NCBI RefSeq assembly: GCF_008710145.1
Contig: NZ_VYKL01000004.1
Span: forward strand, 62,001 to 126,000
Reading direction: 5' to 3'
Length of the DNA stretch: 64,000 nt
Source: Niallia endozanthoxylica
Lineage (GTDB): Bacteria > Bacillota > Bacilli > Bacillales > Cytobacillaceae
The notes under the pieces: model-generated
The model's input: only the letters and a program-made list of their open reading frames with translations
Databases searched by the model: none
Told to the model about the DNA's origin: nothing
Program-made: the position numbers and the translations under genes
In this document: positions 35,804 through 43,304 of the stretch, in pieces
Position numbering within the stretch: the first letter of the stretch is position 1
Layout of the letters: the number at the start of each line of letters is the position of its first letter

Positions 35804-35986
35804 ATGATGAATTTATTTTTTTTCTTAAGTATTCTTTCTTTTCTAGCAAGTATTCATTTTTTAGTATCAATTAAAAAACCAGGTGTTTATCCGCCAAAAT
35901 ATATGTTAAAAAAACGTTCTGTGGCAATGGCGGCGGGAGGCCTGATTTTTTTTCTGATTGGATGCATTGTCAGTCTGTTTCACTGA
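35804..35986 (+). CDS. Small two-helix membrane protein, unknown
   Basis: A 60-residue protein with two hydrophobic segments (NLFFFLSILSFLASIHFLV and AMAAGGLIFFLIGCIVSLF), separated by KKPGVYPPKYMLKKRS. The start is uncertain: AAAGGAG lies 15 bases upstream of ATG 35804, and a TATAAT just before the ATG could instead be a -10 box. No family recognised. It is convergent with trpP. Confidence 0.6.
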   Translation: MMNLFFFLSILSFLASIHFLVSIKKPGVYPPKYMLKKRSVAMAAGGLIFFLIGCIVSLFH

Positions 35987-36006
35987 AGCGCAAAAGCAGA
36001 AAGAAA

Positions 36007-36028
36007 CCCGTCTATGGGACGGGTTTAA
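36007..36028 (-). terminator. Terminator after trpP
   Basis: AAACCCGTC / GACGGGTTT with a 5-base loop and a T-rich minus-strand tail. Confidence 0.8.
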
Positions 36029-36034
36029 GTATGT

Positions 36035-36565
36035 TTATTGACTAATTGTTTGCTGATTTGTAATTTTTGTTCTCTTAAGAATGGATGTTGCCACAGGGTA
36101 AAGGACAATCATAACAATCGTATTTACTGCTGCTGCCGGTAATACAACCGTAGCAAAAAGTGCTGCAAATGGTCCTGGAAGACCAACGATTAAATAGGCA
36201 GAACCTAAAAAGACAATACCTGAAATAACTGTGCCAACAGCGGTTAAGACAGCAACTGAAATGATTGATCTGCTGTATTTGTTAAGCGCAAGGAACAAAG
36301 CAAAAAACACAAATGATGTAACAAACTTATCAATAATATTAGGGAATAAGCCGCCAGGAAAAGTGGTCGTGATACCTGAAATAATACCTGTAGCAAGACC
36401 TAGAAGCAAAACGCTTTTTCTATCTGGAAACAAAACAATCCCTAAAAACATCATAGTTAACATCATATCAGGTTTCATGCCAAGAAAAAATCCCGGAACA
36501 ACAGCATGCAGTACAGTTCCCATTCCTACTAATAAAGCAAGGGCAACAAGGTTTTTCGTATTCAA
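36035..36565 (-). CDS. trpP: Tryptophan transporter TrpP
   Basis: A 176-residue membrane protein with five or six helices, similar to B. subtilis TrpP (YhaG) in size and sequence (N-terminal NLVALALLVGMGTVLHAV, then FFLGMKPDMMLTMMFLGI). It imports tryptophan. The start is TTG 36565. The leader just upstream holds six UAG/GAG triplets with 2-base spacing overlapping the ribosome-binding site, the classic layout for translational repression by TRAP (MtrB), as known for trpP. Confidence 0.9.
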   Translation of the reverse strand: MNTKNLVALALLVGMGTVLHAVVPGFFLGMKPDMMLTMMFLGIVLFPDRKSVLLLGLATGIISGITTTFPGGLFPNIIDKFVTSFVFFALFLALNKYSRSIISVAVLTAVGTVISGIVFLGSAYLIVGLPGPFAALFATVVLPAAAVNTIVMIVLYPVATSILKRTKITNQQTISQ

Positions 36566-36567
36566 TT

Positions 36568-36595
36568 CTCATCTCTCCTCTTCTAAACTAAGCTA
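36568..36595 (-). promoter_or_regulatory. TRAP (MtrB) binding site in the trpP leader
   Basis: On the minus strand: TAG-CT-TAG-TT-TAG-AA-GAG-GA-GAG-AT-GAG, six triplets with exact 2-base spacers, ending 2 bases before the TTG start and covering the GAGGAG ribosome-binding site. Tryptophan-loaded TRAP would block translation. A TATAAT (36649-36654) upstream may be the -10 box. Confidence 0.85.
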
Positions 36596-36694
36596 ACTTT
36601 ATTCTTTTCCTGCAGTGCACTCATTGCCTGCAGCGAAAAGTTTCTATTATTATAGCACAAACTTTTCAATTATTGTTAAAGTTAAAAGGCTCTC

Positions 36695-37777
36695 TTAATA
36701 ATTTTTTCTGAAATCACTCATAAATTGGGCAAGACGTTCAACATTCTCATACGGAACAGCATTATAAATGGAAGCTCGGCAGCCGCCAACAGAGCGGTGG
36801 CCGTTTAAACCAACAAATCCTGCTTCCTTTGCCTGTGCTAAGAAGCTCTTCGTTGCTTCTTCTGAATTTAATGTAAACGTAACATTCATAGTCGATCTTG
36901 AGTCAAGCTCAGCATGGCCATTGTAAAAGCCGTTGCTATTATCAATTTCATTATATAGAAGGGAAGCTTTGAGTTCATTTTTCTTCTCAATCGCTTCAAG
37001 TCCGCCTTGATCAGTAACCCATCTGAGGACAAGTGATAATAAATAGATTCCAAAGGTTGGCGGTGTATTATATAATGAATTATTTTTCGCGTGAGTGTTA
37101 TAGTTTAACATGGTTGGAAGGCTGTCGCTTGAACGCTCTAACAGTTCTTTTTTCATAATAACGACTGTAACACCTGATGGTCCAAGGTTTTTCTGTGCAC
37201 CTGCATAAATCATGTCAAATTGTTCCATATTTAAAGGTTTGCATAAGATGTCACTAGACATATCAGCAATCAGCGGAACATTTAAGCCTGTCGGGAACTG
37301 TTTCCACTGAGTACCATAAATCGTATTATTGCTTGTAATGTGTACATAAGCAGCATCGCTTGGAATAGAAGTCGCATCAAGAACTGGGATGTTTTTATAA
37401 TTATTTTCCTTACTTGACACAGCAATTTCCGCTTTTCCAACCTTCACAGCTTCTTGTAATGCTTTTTCAGCCCAAGAGCCTGTTAATGTGTAGTAGGCTG
37501 TTTGTCCTTCTTGAAGAAGATTCATCGGAATCATTGAAAATTGAAGGCTTGCTCCGCCTTGTAAAAAAAGAATCTCGTACTCATCTGAAATGGAAAGTAA
37601 AGAACGTAATAAGCTTTGAGCTTCATTATGAACAGCCTCGTAATCCTTGCTTCTATGGCTTAGTTCCATAACAGACATGCCTGTATTTCTAAAATTTAAT
37701 AACTCATTTTGAGCTTCTTTCAGTGCCCATTCAGGCAGGGCTGCCGGGCCGGCATTAAAATTAAGCGCACGGTTCAT
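36695..37777 (-). CDS. serC: Phosphoserine aminotransferase
   Basis: A 360-residue class-V PLP aminotransferase converting 3-phosphohydroxypyruvate to phosphoserine. It has NFNAGPAALP at the N-terminus, QGGASLQFSMIPMNLL, the PLP-lysine motif YAGAQKNLGPSG (about 197) and GHRSVGGCRASIYNA near the end. The ATG at 37777 has AGGAGG 9 bases upstream; the open frame extends 17 codons further without support. In B. subtilis this gene (yhaF) is also next to hit. Confidence 0.95.
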   Translation of the reverse strand: MNRALNFNAGPAALPEWALKEAQNELLNFRNTGMSVMELSHRSKDYEAVHNEAQSLLRSLLSISDEYEILFLQGGASLQFSMIPMNLLQEGQTAYYTLTGSWAEKALQEAVKVGKAEIAVSSKENNYKNIPVLDATSIPSDAAYVHITSNNTIYGTQWKQFPTGLNVPLIADMSSDILCKPLNMEQFDMIYAGAQKNLGPSGVTVVIMKKELLERSSDSLPTMLNYNTHAKNNSLYNTPPTFGIYLLSLVLRWVTDQGGLEAIEKKNELKASLLYNEIDNSNGFYNGHAELDSRSTMNVTFTLNSEEATKSFLAQAKEAGFVGLNGHRSVGGCRASIYNAVPYENVERLAQFMSDFRKNY

Positions 37778-37910
37778 TAAGGTATTCCTCCTATGTTTTC
37801 TATTACCGTATTTTGTTCGTACATTCACGAGAGTATACAGTAAGTAAAATATTTTTATTTAATATTATCAGAAATTGTCGAAATGTACAAAAACTGATTT
37901 AAGAAAAAGC

Positions 37911-37937
37911 AAAAAAATTCTCCAAAAGGGAGAATTT
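37911..37937 (-). terminator. Terminator after hit
   Basis: AAAATTCTCC / GGAGAATTTT with a short loop; minus-strand T run follows. Confidence 0.82.
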
Positions 37938-38356
37938 TAGAGGTGACTGCTGATATTCTCAGCCATTTGCTGCAAATCAAAGGAGCTGTAATCACTTTGG
38001 TTATTTTTCCAAACTGCTCCAAAACCATCCCCTTCACCATAGCGCGGGATTAGGTGCAGATGAAAATGGAACACAGATTGTCCTGCTTTTTCACCGTTGT
38101 TGTTTACGGCATTTAATCCAATTGGGTTATAAGCTGATTTCAGAGCATTTGCAATTTGAGGCGCAACTTCAAAAATATTTTTAGCGATTTCTGGAGTTAG
38201 TTCGAATAGATTTTCTTTATGTACTTTTGGAATAATTAATGTATGACCCTTTGTTACTTGGCTGATATCTAGAAAAGCAACGACATGCTCATTTTCAAAA
38301 ACTTTCGCAGATGGAATTTCACCATTTACAATTTTACAGAAAATACAATCACTCAT
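37937..38356 (-). CDS. hit: HIT-family nucleotide hydrolase/transferase
   Basis: A 139-residue histidine-triad protein. N-terminal CIFCKIVNGEIPS provides the usual Cys pair, and the catalytic triad HFHLHLIPR is near residue 100. HIT proteins hydrolyse adenosine phosphoramidates or dinucleotide substrates. B. subtilis Hit lies between serC and ecsA, as here, though an unusual 1.2-kb repeat region separates it from ecsA in this genome. The ATG at 38356 is preferred over a TTG three codons earlier. Confidence 0.92.
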   Translation of the reverse strand: MSDCIFCKIVNGEIPSAKVFENEHVVAFLDISQVTKGHTLIIPKVHKENLFELTPEIAKNIFEVAPQIANALKSAYNPIGLNAVNNNGEKAGQSVFHFHLHLIPRYGEGDGFGAVWKNNQSDYSSFDLQQMAENISSHL

Positions 38357-38429
38357 TTCCTTCAATCCTTTCGATAGTAGTAAATTTCCTAATATTGTAA
38401 CATAGGTGCGAACAAAAGAGAAAGCTCAT

Positions 38430-38500
38430 CGGAAAGCGGAACGTTGACTAATAGCTGCTGCGTTCTCGGTGAACGTAGACGTCAGCACATCCTATGCAAG
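38430..38500 (-). repeat. Dispersed intergenic repeat, family 1, partial copy 4
   Basis: On the minus strand it reads TTGCATAGGATGTGCTGACG TCTACGTTC and ends near CCGCTTTCC, matching the core and tail of family 1 but lacking the other parts. Confidence 0.6.
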
Positions 38501-38506
38501 GAACAA

Positions 38507-38546
38507 AAAAAGGACAGGATTCGCTAGGAATCCCGCCCTGATGCAG
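38507..38546 (-). terminator. Strong minus-strand terminator closing the tandem-repeat locus
   Basis: On the minus strand AGGGCGGGATTC / GAATCCTGTCCT (12 pairs, two of them G-U, loop CTAGC) followed by TTTTTTT. It lies directly downstream of the tandem repeat read on the minus strand, so that region appears to be its own transcription unit, ended before hit. Confidence 0.82.
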
Positions 38547-38884
38547 GGGAAGAATCATATACAACGTTCTATTACAGGACATTTTCTGCGGTAAACACCT
38601 CATTTATTAGTTAAATGTTAGTGCTTATTTAGAAAAGGATTCTTTATTCAAGCTAACCATCCCCTATTTTTTATAGTTTTTTCAAACATATAAAATTTCG
38701 GAAATATAGTCTTTGATAAACACCTCATTTTCAAATAAGTTGAAATGATTGGTGTAAAGAATCATCTTGGTTTTCATACAACTTGTGCATTACAACCATC
38801 CCCTTATAGGAACGTTTTACTGCATATGGGTATTATTGAATGACATTGTCTTTGACAGACACCTCATTTCAATGATTAGATGTT

Positions 38885-38947
38885 TTAATCATCAATGATC
38901 ATACACAACGTTCTATTACAGGACATTTTCTGCGGTAAACACCTCAT
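38885..38947 (-). other. Candidate micro-ORF c, unit 2 (20 codons)
   Basis: Reads MRCLPQKMSCNRTLCMIIDD then TAA. It shares the MRCL start with the other AAATGAGGTGT-initiated ORFs. The unit 1 counterpart starts at 38603 and diverges after 14 residues as it runs into the terminator. No ribosome-binding site precedes the ATG; the GAGGTG within it could serve the inner ATG. Confidence 0.3.
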
Positions 38948-38991
38948 TTATTAGTTAAATGTTAGTGCTTATTTAGAAAAGGATTCTTTAT

Positions 38992-39072
38992 TCAAGCTAA
39001 CCATCCCCTATTTTTTATAGTTTTTTCAAACATATAAAATTTCGGAAATATAGTCTTTGATAAACACCTCAT
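38992..39072 (-). other. Candidate micro-ORF b, unit 2 (26 codons); copy at 38648-38728
   Basis: Starts MRCLSKTIFPKFYMFEKTIK and ends RGWLA. It begins 2 bases after the stop of ORF d (TGAAAATG), so coupling is possible. Identical in both units. Coding status is unproven. Confidence 0.3.
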
Positions 39073-39074
39073 TT

Positions 39075-39134
39075 TCAAATAAGTTGAAATGATTGGTGTA
39101 AAGAATCATCTTGGTTTTCATACAACTTGTGCAT
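39075..39134 (-). other. Candidate micro-ORF d, unit 2 (19 codons); copy at 38731-38790
   Basis: Reads MHKLYENQDDSLHQSFQLI. AAGGGG lies 9 bases upstream of the ATG, the best ribosome-binding site in the locus. Identical in both units. Unknown function; possibly a chance ORF. Confidence 0.4.
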
Positions 39135-39160
39135 TACAACCATCCCCTTATAGGAACGTT

Positions 39161-39211
39161 TTATTGCATATGGGTGTTATTGAATGACATTGTCTTTGAC
39201 AGACACCTCAT
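39161..39211 (-). other. Candidate micro-ORF a, unit 2 (16 codons); copy at 38817-38867
   Basis: Reads MRCLSKTMSFNNTHMQ. The only two base differences between the tandem units fall in this ORF and both are synonymous (AAC/AAT, CAA/CAG). Shares MRCLSKT with ORF b. The sample is too small to prove coding. Confidence 0.35.
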
Positions 39212-39316
39212 TTCAATTGGTGATGATTAATTCATCAATTGCTTTCCCCTACATAGATTAGAATGTCCGTTATTGAAATTTATATACATAGGCAGTTAAT
39301 TTTTTATAAAAGATCT

Positions 39317-39514
39317 GGATGTGTTAACGCATCATGTTGATACGTCAGATTTTTGACTCATCCGTGAGAAATGGATATTTTTCACGCCTTTCAGCTGTGC
39401 TGAAAGGTTGCTGTATGGTTAGGAAGTGACAGGAGAAAATGAATTTTCTCCTGTCACTTCCTAACCATACAGCTTTAGATGAGTCAAAAATCAACCATGT
39501 TAATAAACAAAGCT
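39317..39514. repeat. MITE-like three-hairpin element, copy D
   Basis: 198 bp, the same length as copy B. Ends GGATGTGTTAAC and (reversed) AGCTTTGTTTATTAAC. Closing stem GATTTTTGACTCATC, hairpins CGTGAGAAAT.., CCTTTCAGC/GCTGAAAGG, and the long GCTGTATGGTTAGGAAG hairpin. Flanked by AAAGATCT (39309-39316) and AAAGATTT (39515-39522), a probable 8-bp target duplication with one mismatch. It lies about 100 bases before ecsA. Confidence 0.88.
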
Positions 39515-39615
39515 AAAGATTTAAAAGCAAAAGTAATTTGGTCTAAACTGGACAATATATTAATCGATTTCTTACAATATATATAAGCTAATCCATTATA
39601 GGAAGGACGTTTTAC

Positions 39616-40356
39616 ATGTCTTTGTTAGAAATTAAAAAAATTACAGGCGGTTACACAAGAAACCCTGTATTAAGGGACGTGTCCTTTAATGTTAATAAAG
39701 GTGAACTTGTCGGCTTAATAGGTTTGAATGGTGCTGGGAAAAGTACAACAATTAAACATATTATTGGATTGATGGAGCCGCATAGCGGTGAAATTACCAT
39801 TAATGGAACAAGATTTGATGAAGACCGTGAAGGATATCGAAGACAGTTTACGTTTGTGCCTGAAACGCCCGTTCTTTATGATGAATTAACACTTGATGAG
39901 CATTTGAAATTAACAGCAATGGCTTACGGACTAGAGGAATCGATTTATCGTGAACGAGTTACAGATTTATTAGAGGAATTTCGCATGGCTAAAAGGCTAA
40001 AATGGTTTCCGGCTCATTTCTCAAAAGGAATGAAGCAAAAAGTGATGATTATGTGTGCTTTTCTTGTTCAGCCATCTCTATATATCGTAGATGAACCCTT
40101 TGTTGGTTTAGACCCGCTTGGTATTCAATCCTTATTGGATTTAATGAAACAAATGAAAGAAAGCGGGGCAGGGATTTTAATGTCTACACATATTTTAGCT
40201 ACCGCTGAACGCTATTGTGACCGCTTTGTTATTCTGCATGAAGGAAAAGTACGTGCACATGGAACACTCGACCAACTGCGCCAAGAGTTTGCCATGCCGG
40301 GGGCAACTCTTGATGATCTGTATATTCAGTTAACAAAGGAAGAAGAAAATGTTTAA
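39616..40356 (+). CDS. ecsA: ABC transporter ATPase EcsA
   Basis: A 246-residue ATP-binding subunit: Walker A GLNGAGKST (about 36-44), signature SKGMKQKVMIM (about 136), Walker B LYIVDEPFVGLD (about 155), switch His in STHIL. Ecs affects secretion, competence, sporulation and intramembrane proteolysis by RasP in B. subtilis; the transported substrate is not settled. GGAAGGA precedes the ATG. It overlaps ecsB by 8 bases. Confidence 0.94.
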   Translation: MSLLEIKKITGGYTRNPVLRDVSFNVNKGELVGLIGLNGAGKSTTIKHIIGLMEPHSGEITINGTRFDEDREGYRRQFTFVPETPVLYDELTLDEHLKLTAMAYGLEESIYRERVTDLLEEFRMAKRLKWFPAHFSKGMKQKVMIMCAFLVQPSLYIVDEPFVGLDPLGIQSLLDLMKQMKESGAGILMSTHILATAERYCDRFVILHEGKVRAHGTLDQLRQEFAMPGATLDDLYIQLTKEEENV

Positions 40357-41560
40357 TGAAAAGTTACTGTGGAAGGAACGGTTTAGCCGGACGAGTAAAG
40401 AGTTTTCCCGTTATCTCCGCTACATATTAAATGGACATCTTGTCATTGTATTCGTATTCTTAATTGGTACAGCAGCTTACTATTATCAGGAATGGTTAAA
40501 AACACTGCCAGAATCATTTCCATCTGCCATCATTATGGCGTTGTGTCTTGCATTTCTTTTAACCTACAGCCCAATTTTTACATTTATGTCTGAAGCTGAT
40601 CGAATCTTTTTGCTGCCGCTTGAAACAAAACTAAACGGTTATTTTAGAAAATCGCTGCTGATTAGCTTTTTGGGGCAGATATATTTACTTGTTATCGGGC
40701 TGGCGGTATTTATGCCGATGTATGCTGCGGTAAACGAGGGAAATTTCAAACGTTTTTTTTCCTTTGCAGTCATTATGCTTGTTGTTAAGTGGATTAATCT
40801 AACAACTCGGTGGTATGTACAATATTACCGTGAAACAACCGTACATAGAACAGATTCCCTTATCCGTTTTTTTGTAAACATTGCTTTCCTGTATTTATTA
40901 TTTTCAAACGCCGCTTTTTATTTCGTATTAGCCTGCGTGCTCATTTTAATTGGTTTATGTGCTTATTATAAGAAGCAGACAAAGGAGAAAGGGCTTAAGT
41001 GGGAATTCTTGATAGAGCAGGATGAAAGAAGAATGACATCCTTTTATCGCTTAGCGAATCTATTCACAGATGTGCCAAAGCTAAAAAATCGAATTAAAAG
41101 AAGAGAATGGCTGGATTTTCTTTTAATTAGAGTTCCGTTTCAGCAAAGTGCTTCCTTTACTTTCTTATTTATGAGAACTTTCTTAAGGTCTGGAGATTAT
41201 TGGGGGTTATTTGTCCGTTTGACGCTTATCGGAGCAGGAGCTATTTACTTATTAACATGGGGTATCGGTCAGATTATTCTGGTTATATTATTTCTCTACC
41301 TGACAGGCTTTCAGCTCTTGCCGTTATGGAAGCATCATCAAAATCATTCGCTTCTTGAACTATATCCTATTAATGGAAAGGTGAAAGAAAAGACGTTTCT
41401 TGACTTCCTTCGCAAAGTCCTATGGACACAATCCATCCTTCTTTCACTTGTTGTAGCAGGCAAAGGTGATTTCTTGTATGCGCTTGGGGCATTGGCTGCA
41501 GGGATTCTTTTTAGTGTATATTTTGTTTCTTACTATAGTAAAAGAAAAATACAAGACTAA
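40349..41560 (+). CDS. ecsB: ABC transporter permease EcsB
   Basis: A 403-residue membrane protein with about eight helices in two blocks separated by a hydrophilic loop (LIEQDERRMTSFYRLANLFTD). The WKER start and the block order match EcsB, the membrane partner of EcsA. Its start lies within the ecsA end, GAAGAAG serving as ribosome-binding site. ecsC follows 77 bases downstream. Confidence 0.92.
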   Translation: MFNEKLLWKERFSRTSKEFSRYLRYILNGHLVIVFVFLIGTAAYYYQEWLKTLPESFPSAIIMALCLAFLLTYSPIFTFMSEADRIFLLPLETKLNGYFRKSLLISFLGQIYLLVIGLAVFMPMYAAVNEGNFKRFFSFAVIMLVVKWINLTTRWYVQYYRETTVHRTDSLIRFFVNIAFLYLLFSNAAFYFVLACVLILIGLCAYYKKQTKEKGLKWEFLIEQDERRMTSFYRLANLFTDVPKLKNRIKRREWLDFLLIRVPFQQSASFTFLFMRTFLRSGDYWGLFVRLTLIGAGAIYLLTWGIGQIILVILFLYLTGFQLLPLWKHHQNHSLLELYPINGKVKEKTFLDFLRKVLWTQSILLSLVVAGKGDFLYALGALAAGILFSVYFVSYYSKRKIQD

Positions 41561-41637
41561 TGAACGAAAGGACTGTTCATACTATGAAACCAATTGGTCT
41601 TTCATACGTAGCTGTTAGGTGAGGGAGTGGTTTATGA

Positions 41638-42357
41638 ATGAATGAGTATGAAGTCCAGGCTTATCAGGAAATTCTGGCTTGGAAACAAAAAATGCTGAAG
41701 CGACCAAAAATGATGCAGCGTTTAACGAAACAGGTTCAAGTGAAAATAAATGAAAAAATCCCCGATAAAGCGCATGAAATGATTACAGATGGTATTAAAA
41801 ACTTTGTGAAAATGACGTTAACGGGTTCGCAGTTAATGACGAGAAAAAAGGAAGATGACGCTCTGTCGCTGGCAGAACGGGATAAGCTCCTAACAGAAAA
41901 GCTAGCTGTTTACCGAAAAACAGCCGTTATTGAAGGCGCAGGAACGGGTGCAGGCGGCTTATTGTTAGGGCTGGCTGATTTTCCACTCTTGTTATCCATT
42001 AAAATGAAATTTTTATTTGAAGCAGCAACGATTTATGGTTTTGATACAAAAGAATATGAGGAACGAATTTTTATGCTGCAAGTCTTTCAACTGGCATTTT
42101 CCAGCGCCGAAAAAAGAGCTGAAACGATGAAGATTATTGAATCATGGGAAGATCGAAAAGCGGAACTCATGGAAATGGATTGGCAGGAGTTTCAGCAGGA
42201 ATATCGTGACCATATCGATTTTGTCAAAATGTTGCAGCTTGTACCAGGTATTGGTGCTGTTGTTGGTGCCTTTGCCAACTATAATCTGCTTGATCAGTTA
42301 GGAGAGACCGCACAAAATTGTTATCGTCTTCGATTATTAGCAGGGAATACCCAATAA
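41638..42357 (+). CDS. ecsC: EcsC family protein
   Basis: A 239-residue protein of the EcsC family: an N-terminal helical region (YEVQAYQEILAWKQKML), a Gly/Ala-rich hydrophobic centre (GAGTGAGGLLLGLADFPLLLSIKMKF) and a second glycine-rich segment (PGIGAVVGAFANYNLLDQLG). Third gene of the ecs operon; dispensable for the Ecs phenotype in B. subtilis. Overlapping ATG codons (41634 and 41638) precede the frame; the second is in frame, after GAGGGAG. Confidence 0.9.
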   Translation: MNEYEVQAYQEILAWKQKMLKRPKMMQRLTKQVQVKINEKIPDKAHEMITDGIKNFVKMTLTGSQLMTRKKEDDALSLAERDKLLTEKLAVYRKTAVIEGAGTGAGGLLLGLADFPLLLSIKMKFLFEAATIYGFDTKEYEERIFMLQVFQLAFSSAEKRAETMKIIESWEDRKAELMEMDWQEFQQEYRDHIDFVKMLQLVPGIGAVVGAFANYNLLDQLGETAQNCYRLRLLAGNTQ

Positions 42358-42426
42358 GGTGTCAGGCACCACAAAAAGACAAAGTGTTACGATTTGTCCA
42401 TATATGGTGCCTGACACCTTTATTTA
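42356..42426. repeat. GGTGTCAGGCACC inverted repeat, acting as ecsC terminator
   Basis: AAGGTGTCAGGCACCA (42356-42371) is perfectly complementary to TGGTGCCTGACACCTT (42405-42420), followed by TATTTATTTTT. The same GTGCCTGACAC word occurs at 18755-18799, so it is a dispersed repeat recruited as terminator. Confidence 0.75.
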
Positions 42427-42495
42427 TTTTTCACTATTTAACCCTATTATATAGTATAATTTTCCTGTTCATTTGGATTTAGGGAGTTGGATATT

Positions 42496-43128
42496 TTGAA
42501 ATCGAAAAACGGACTTATTATCTTTTGTCTAGCCATGCTGGCATCCATGCTCTTAATTATTGCCGCCCGCAGTAATGAAGCATTATCAGTGGACAGGGTT
42601 TTATCCAAATTTGTAATAGGGATATTTAAAGAGCAAACCTATCCATTCTTTGAAGCGGTAGCAGAACTGGGCGATACGGTCGGAGTGATAATTGTTGTTT
42701 TAATTATGATGCTTATACTGTGGGCTAAAAAGCGTGATTATGTTGGAATGCTTGTATTGTTTATTGGGGTTGCACTCGGTAATGAAGTGAATAAATGGAT
42801 AAAAGAGCTTGTGGGAAGGGAAAGGCCGCTAACAGCTGCAGACGCAGAATCATTAAGCTTTCCCAGCGGTCACGCGATGGTGGGGCTAATCCTCTATATG
42901 CTAGGTTCTTATTTATTAATTAAAAGTATAAAAACAGTCAGTTTGAAATGGTTGATTGGAATAATTGCCTCTATCATTATTCTTCTCATTGGATTAAGCA
43001 GGCTTGTCCTTCAAGACCATTTTTCAACAGATGTACTGGGTGGGTTTACAATTGGTATTGTATGGACAATGCTTTGGATTTTCCTTTATGAATGGTTATA
43101 TGTACGATTTCTGAAAAAAAGAAGCTGA
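42496..43128 (+). CDS. PAP2-family phosphatase (undecaprenyl-diphosphatase-like)
   Basis: A 210-residue membrane protein with about six helices and the three acid-phosphatase motifs: KELVGRERP (about 109), SFPSGH (about 124) and SRLVLQDHFSTDVLGG (about 168). Such enzymes dephosphorylate undecaprenyl diphosphate or phosphatidylglycerol phosphate at the outer membrane face; the substrate here is inferred by family (BcrC/YodM-like). I start at TTG 42496, 9 bases after AGGGAG; an in-frame TTG three codons earlier abuts that site. Confidence 0.85.
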   Translation: MKSKNGLIIFCLAMLASMLLIIAARSNEALSVDRVLSKFVIGIFKEQTYPFFEAVAELGDTVGVIIVVLIMMLILWAKKRDYVGMLVLFIGVALGNEVNKWIKELVGRERPLTAADAESLSFPSGHAMVGLILYMLGSYLLIKSIKTVSLKWLIGIIASIIILLIGLSRLVLQDHFSTDVLGGFTIGIVWTMLWIFLYEWLYVRFLKKRS

Positions 43129-43300
43129 CCCCTGTCGGAAGGCACTGAAAAAGTCCATCTAAAAAGAAAAGGGAGTAGATCAACTACTATATGTAGAAGG
43201 TCTACTTCCTCTTCTTACTTTATGTTGATGAAAAAGTCCGCTAACTGTTCCAGATAAACACTTTTTCAGCAGTCTCCTCCTATCGGTAGCTTCTTTTTTG
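43115..43300 (+). terminator. Terminator split by an inserted element
   Basis: AAAAAAAGAAGCT (43115-43127) pairs with AGCTTCTTTTTT (43289-43300). About 160 bases separate the arms and include the small element at 43139-43278. Without it the arms would form a compact terminator between the two convergent genes. Confidence 0.65.
43139..43278. mobile_element. Short inverted-repeat element (MITE-like remnant)
   Basis: About 140 bp. The ends AAGGCACTGAAAAAGT and (reversed) AGGAGACTGCTGAAAAAGT are inverted repeats. Inside is a hairpin GTAGATC/GGTCTAC. Flanked by CCTGTCGG (43131-43138) and CCTATCGG (43279-43286), a possible 8-bp target duplication with one mismatch. No transposase. The CTGAAAAAGT end resembles ends of some Bacillus IS families, but I cannot name the parent. 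Confidence 0.6.
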
Positions 43301-43304
43301 TTTT

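Larger units (their letters stand above)
38561..39219 (-). repeat. 344-bp tandem duplication with nested motifs (possible micro-ORF or RNA locus)
   Basis: Unit 1 begins at 38561 and unit 2 at 38905. Over about 313 bases they differ at only two positions. Each unit holds three ACACCTCATTT motifs (38595, 38720, 38859 and +344) and two AACCATCCCC motifs (38655, 38794 and +344), alternating about every 60-75 bases. On the minus strand each ACACCTCATTT is AAATGAGGTGT, preceded by a small hairpin, and each AACCATCCCC is GGGGATGGTT. Direct repeats this long and with coding-like spacing are not a CRISPR array. Confidence 0.85.

Noticed and set aside
38561..39219. Regularly spaced motifs that could suggest a CRISPR array
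   Set aside because: The repeated words are about 11 bases, spacing is uneven, the 'spacers' are themselves duplicated, and no cas genes are present.
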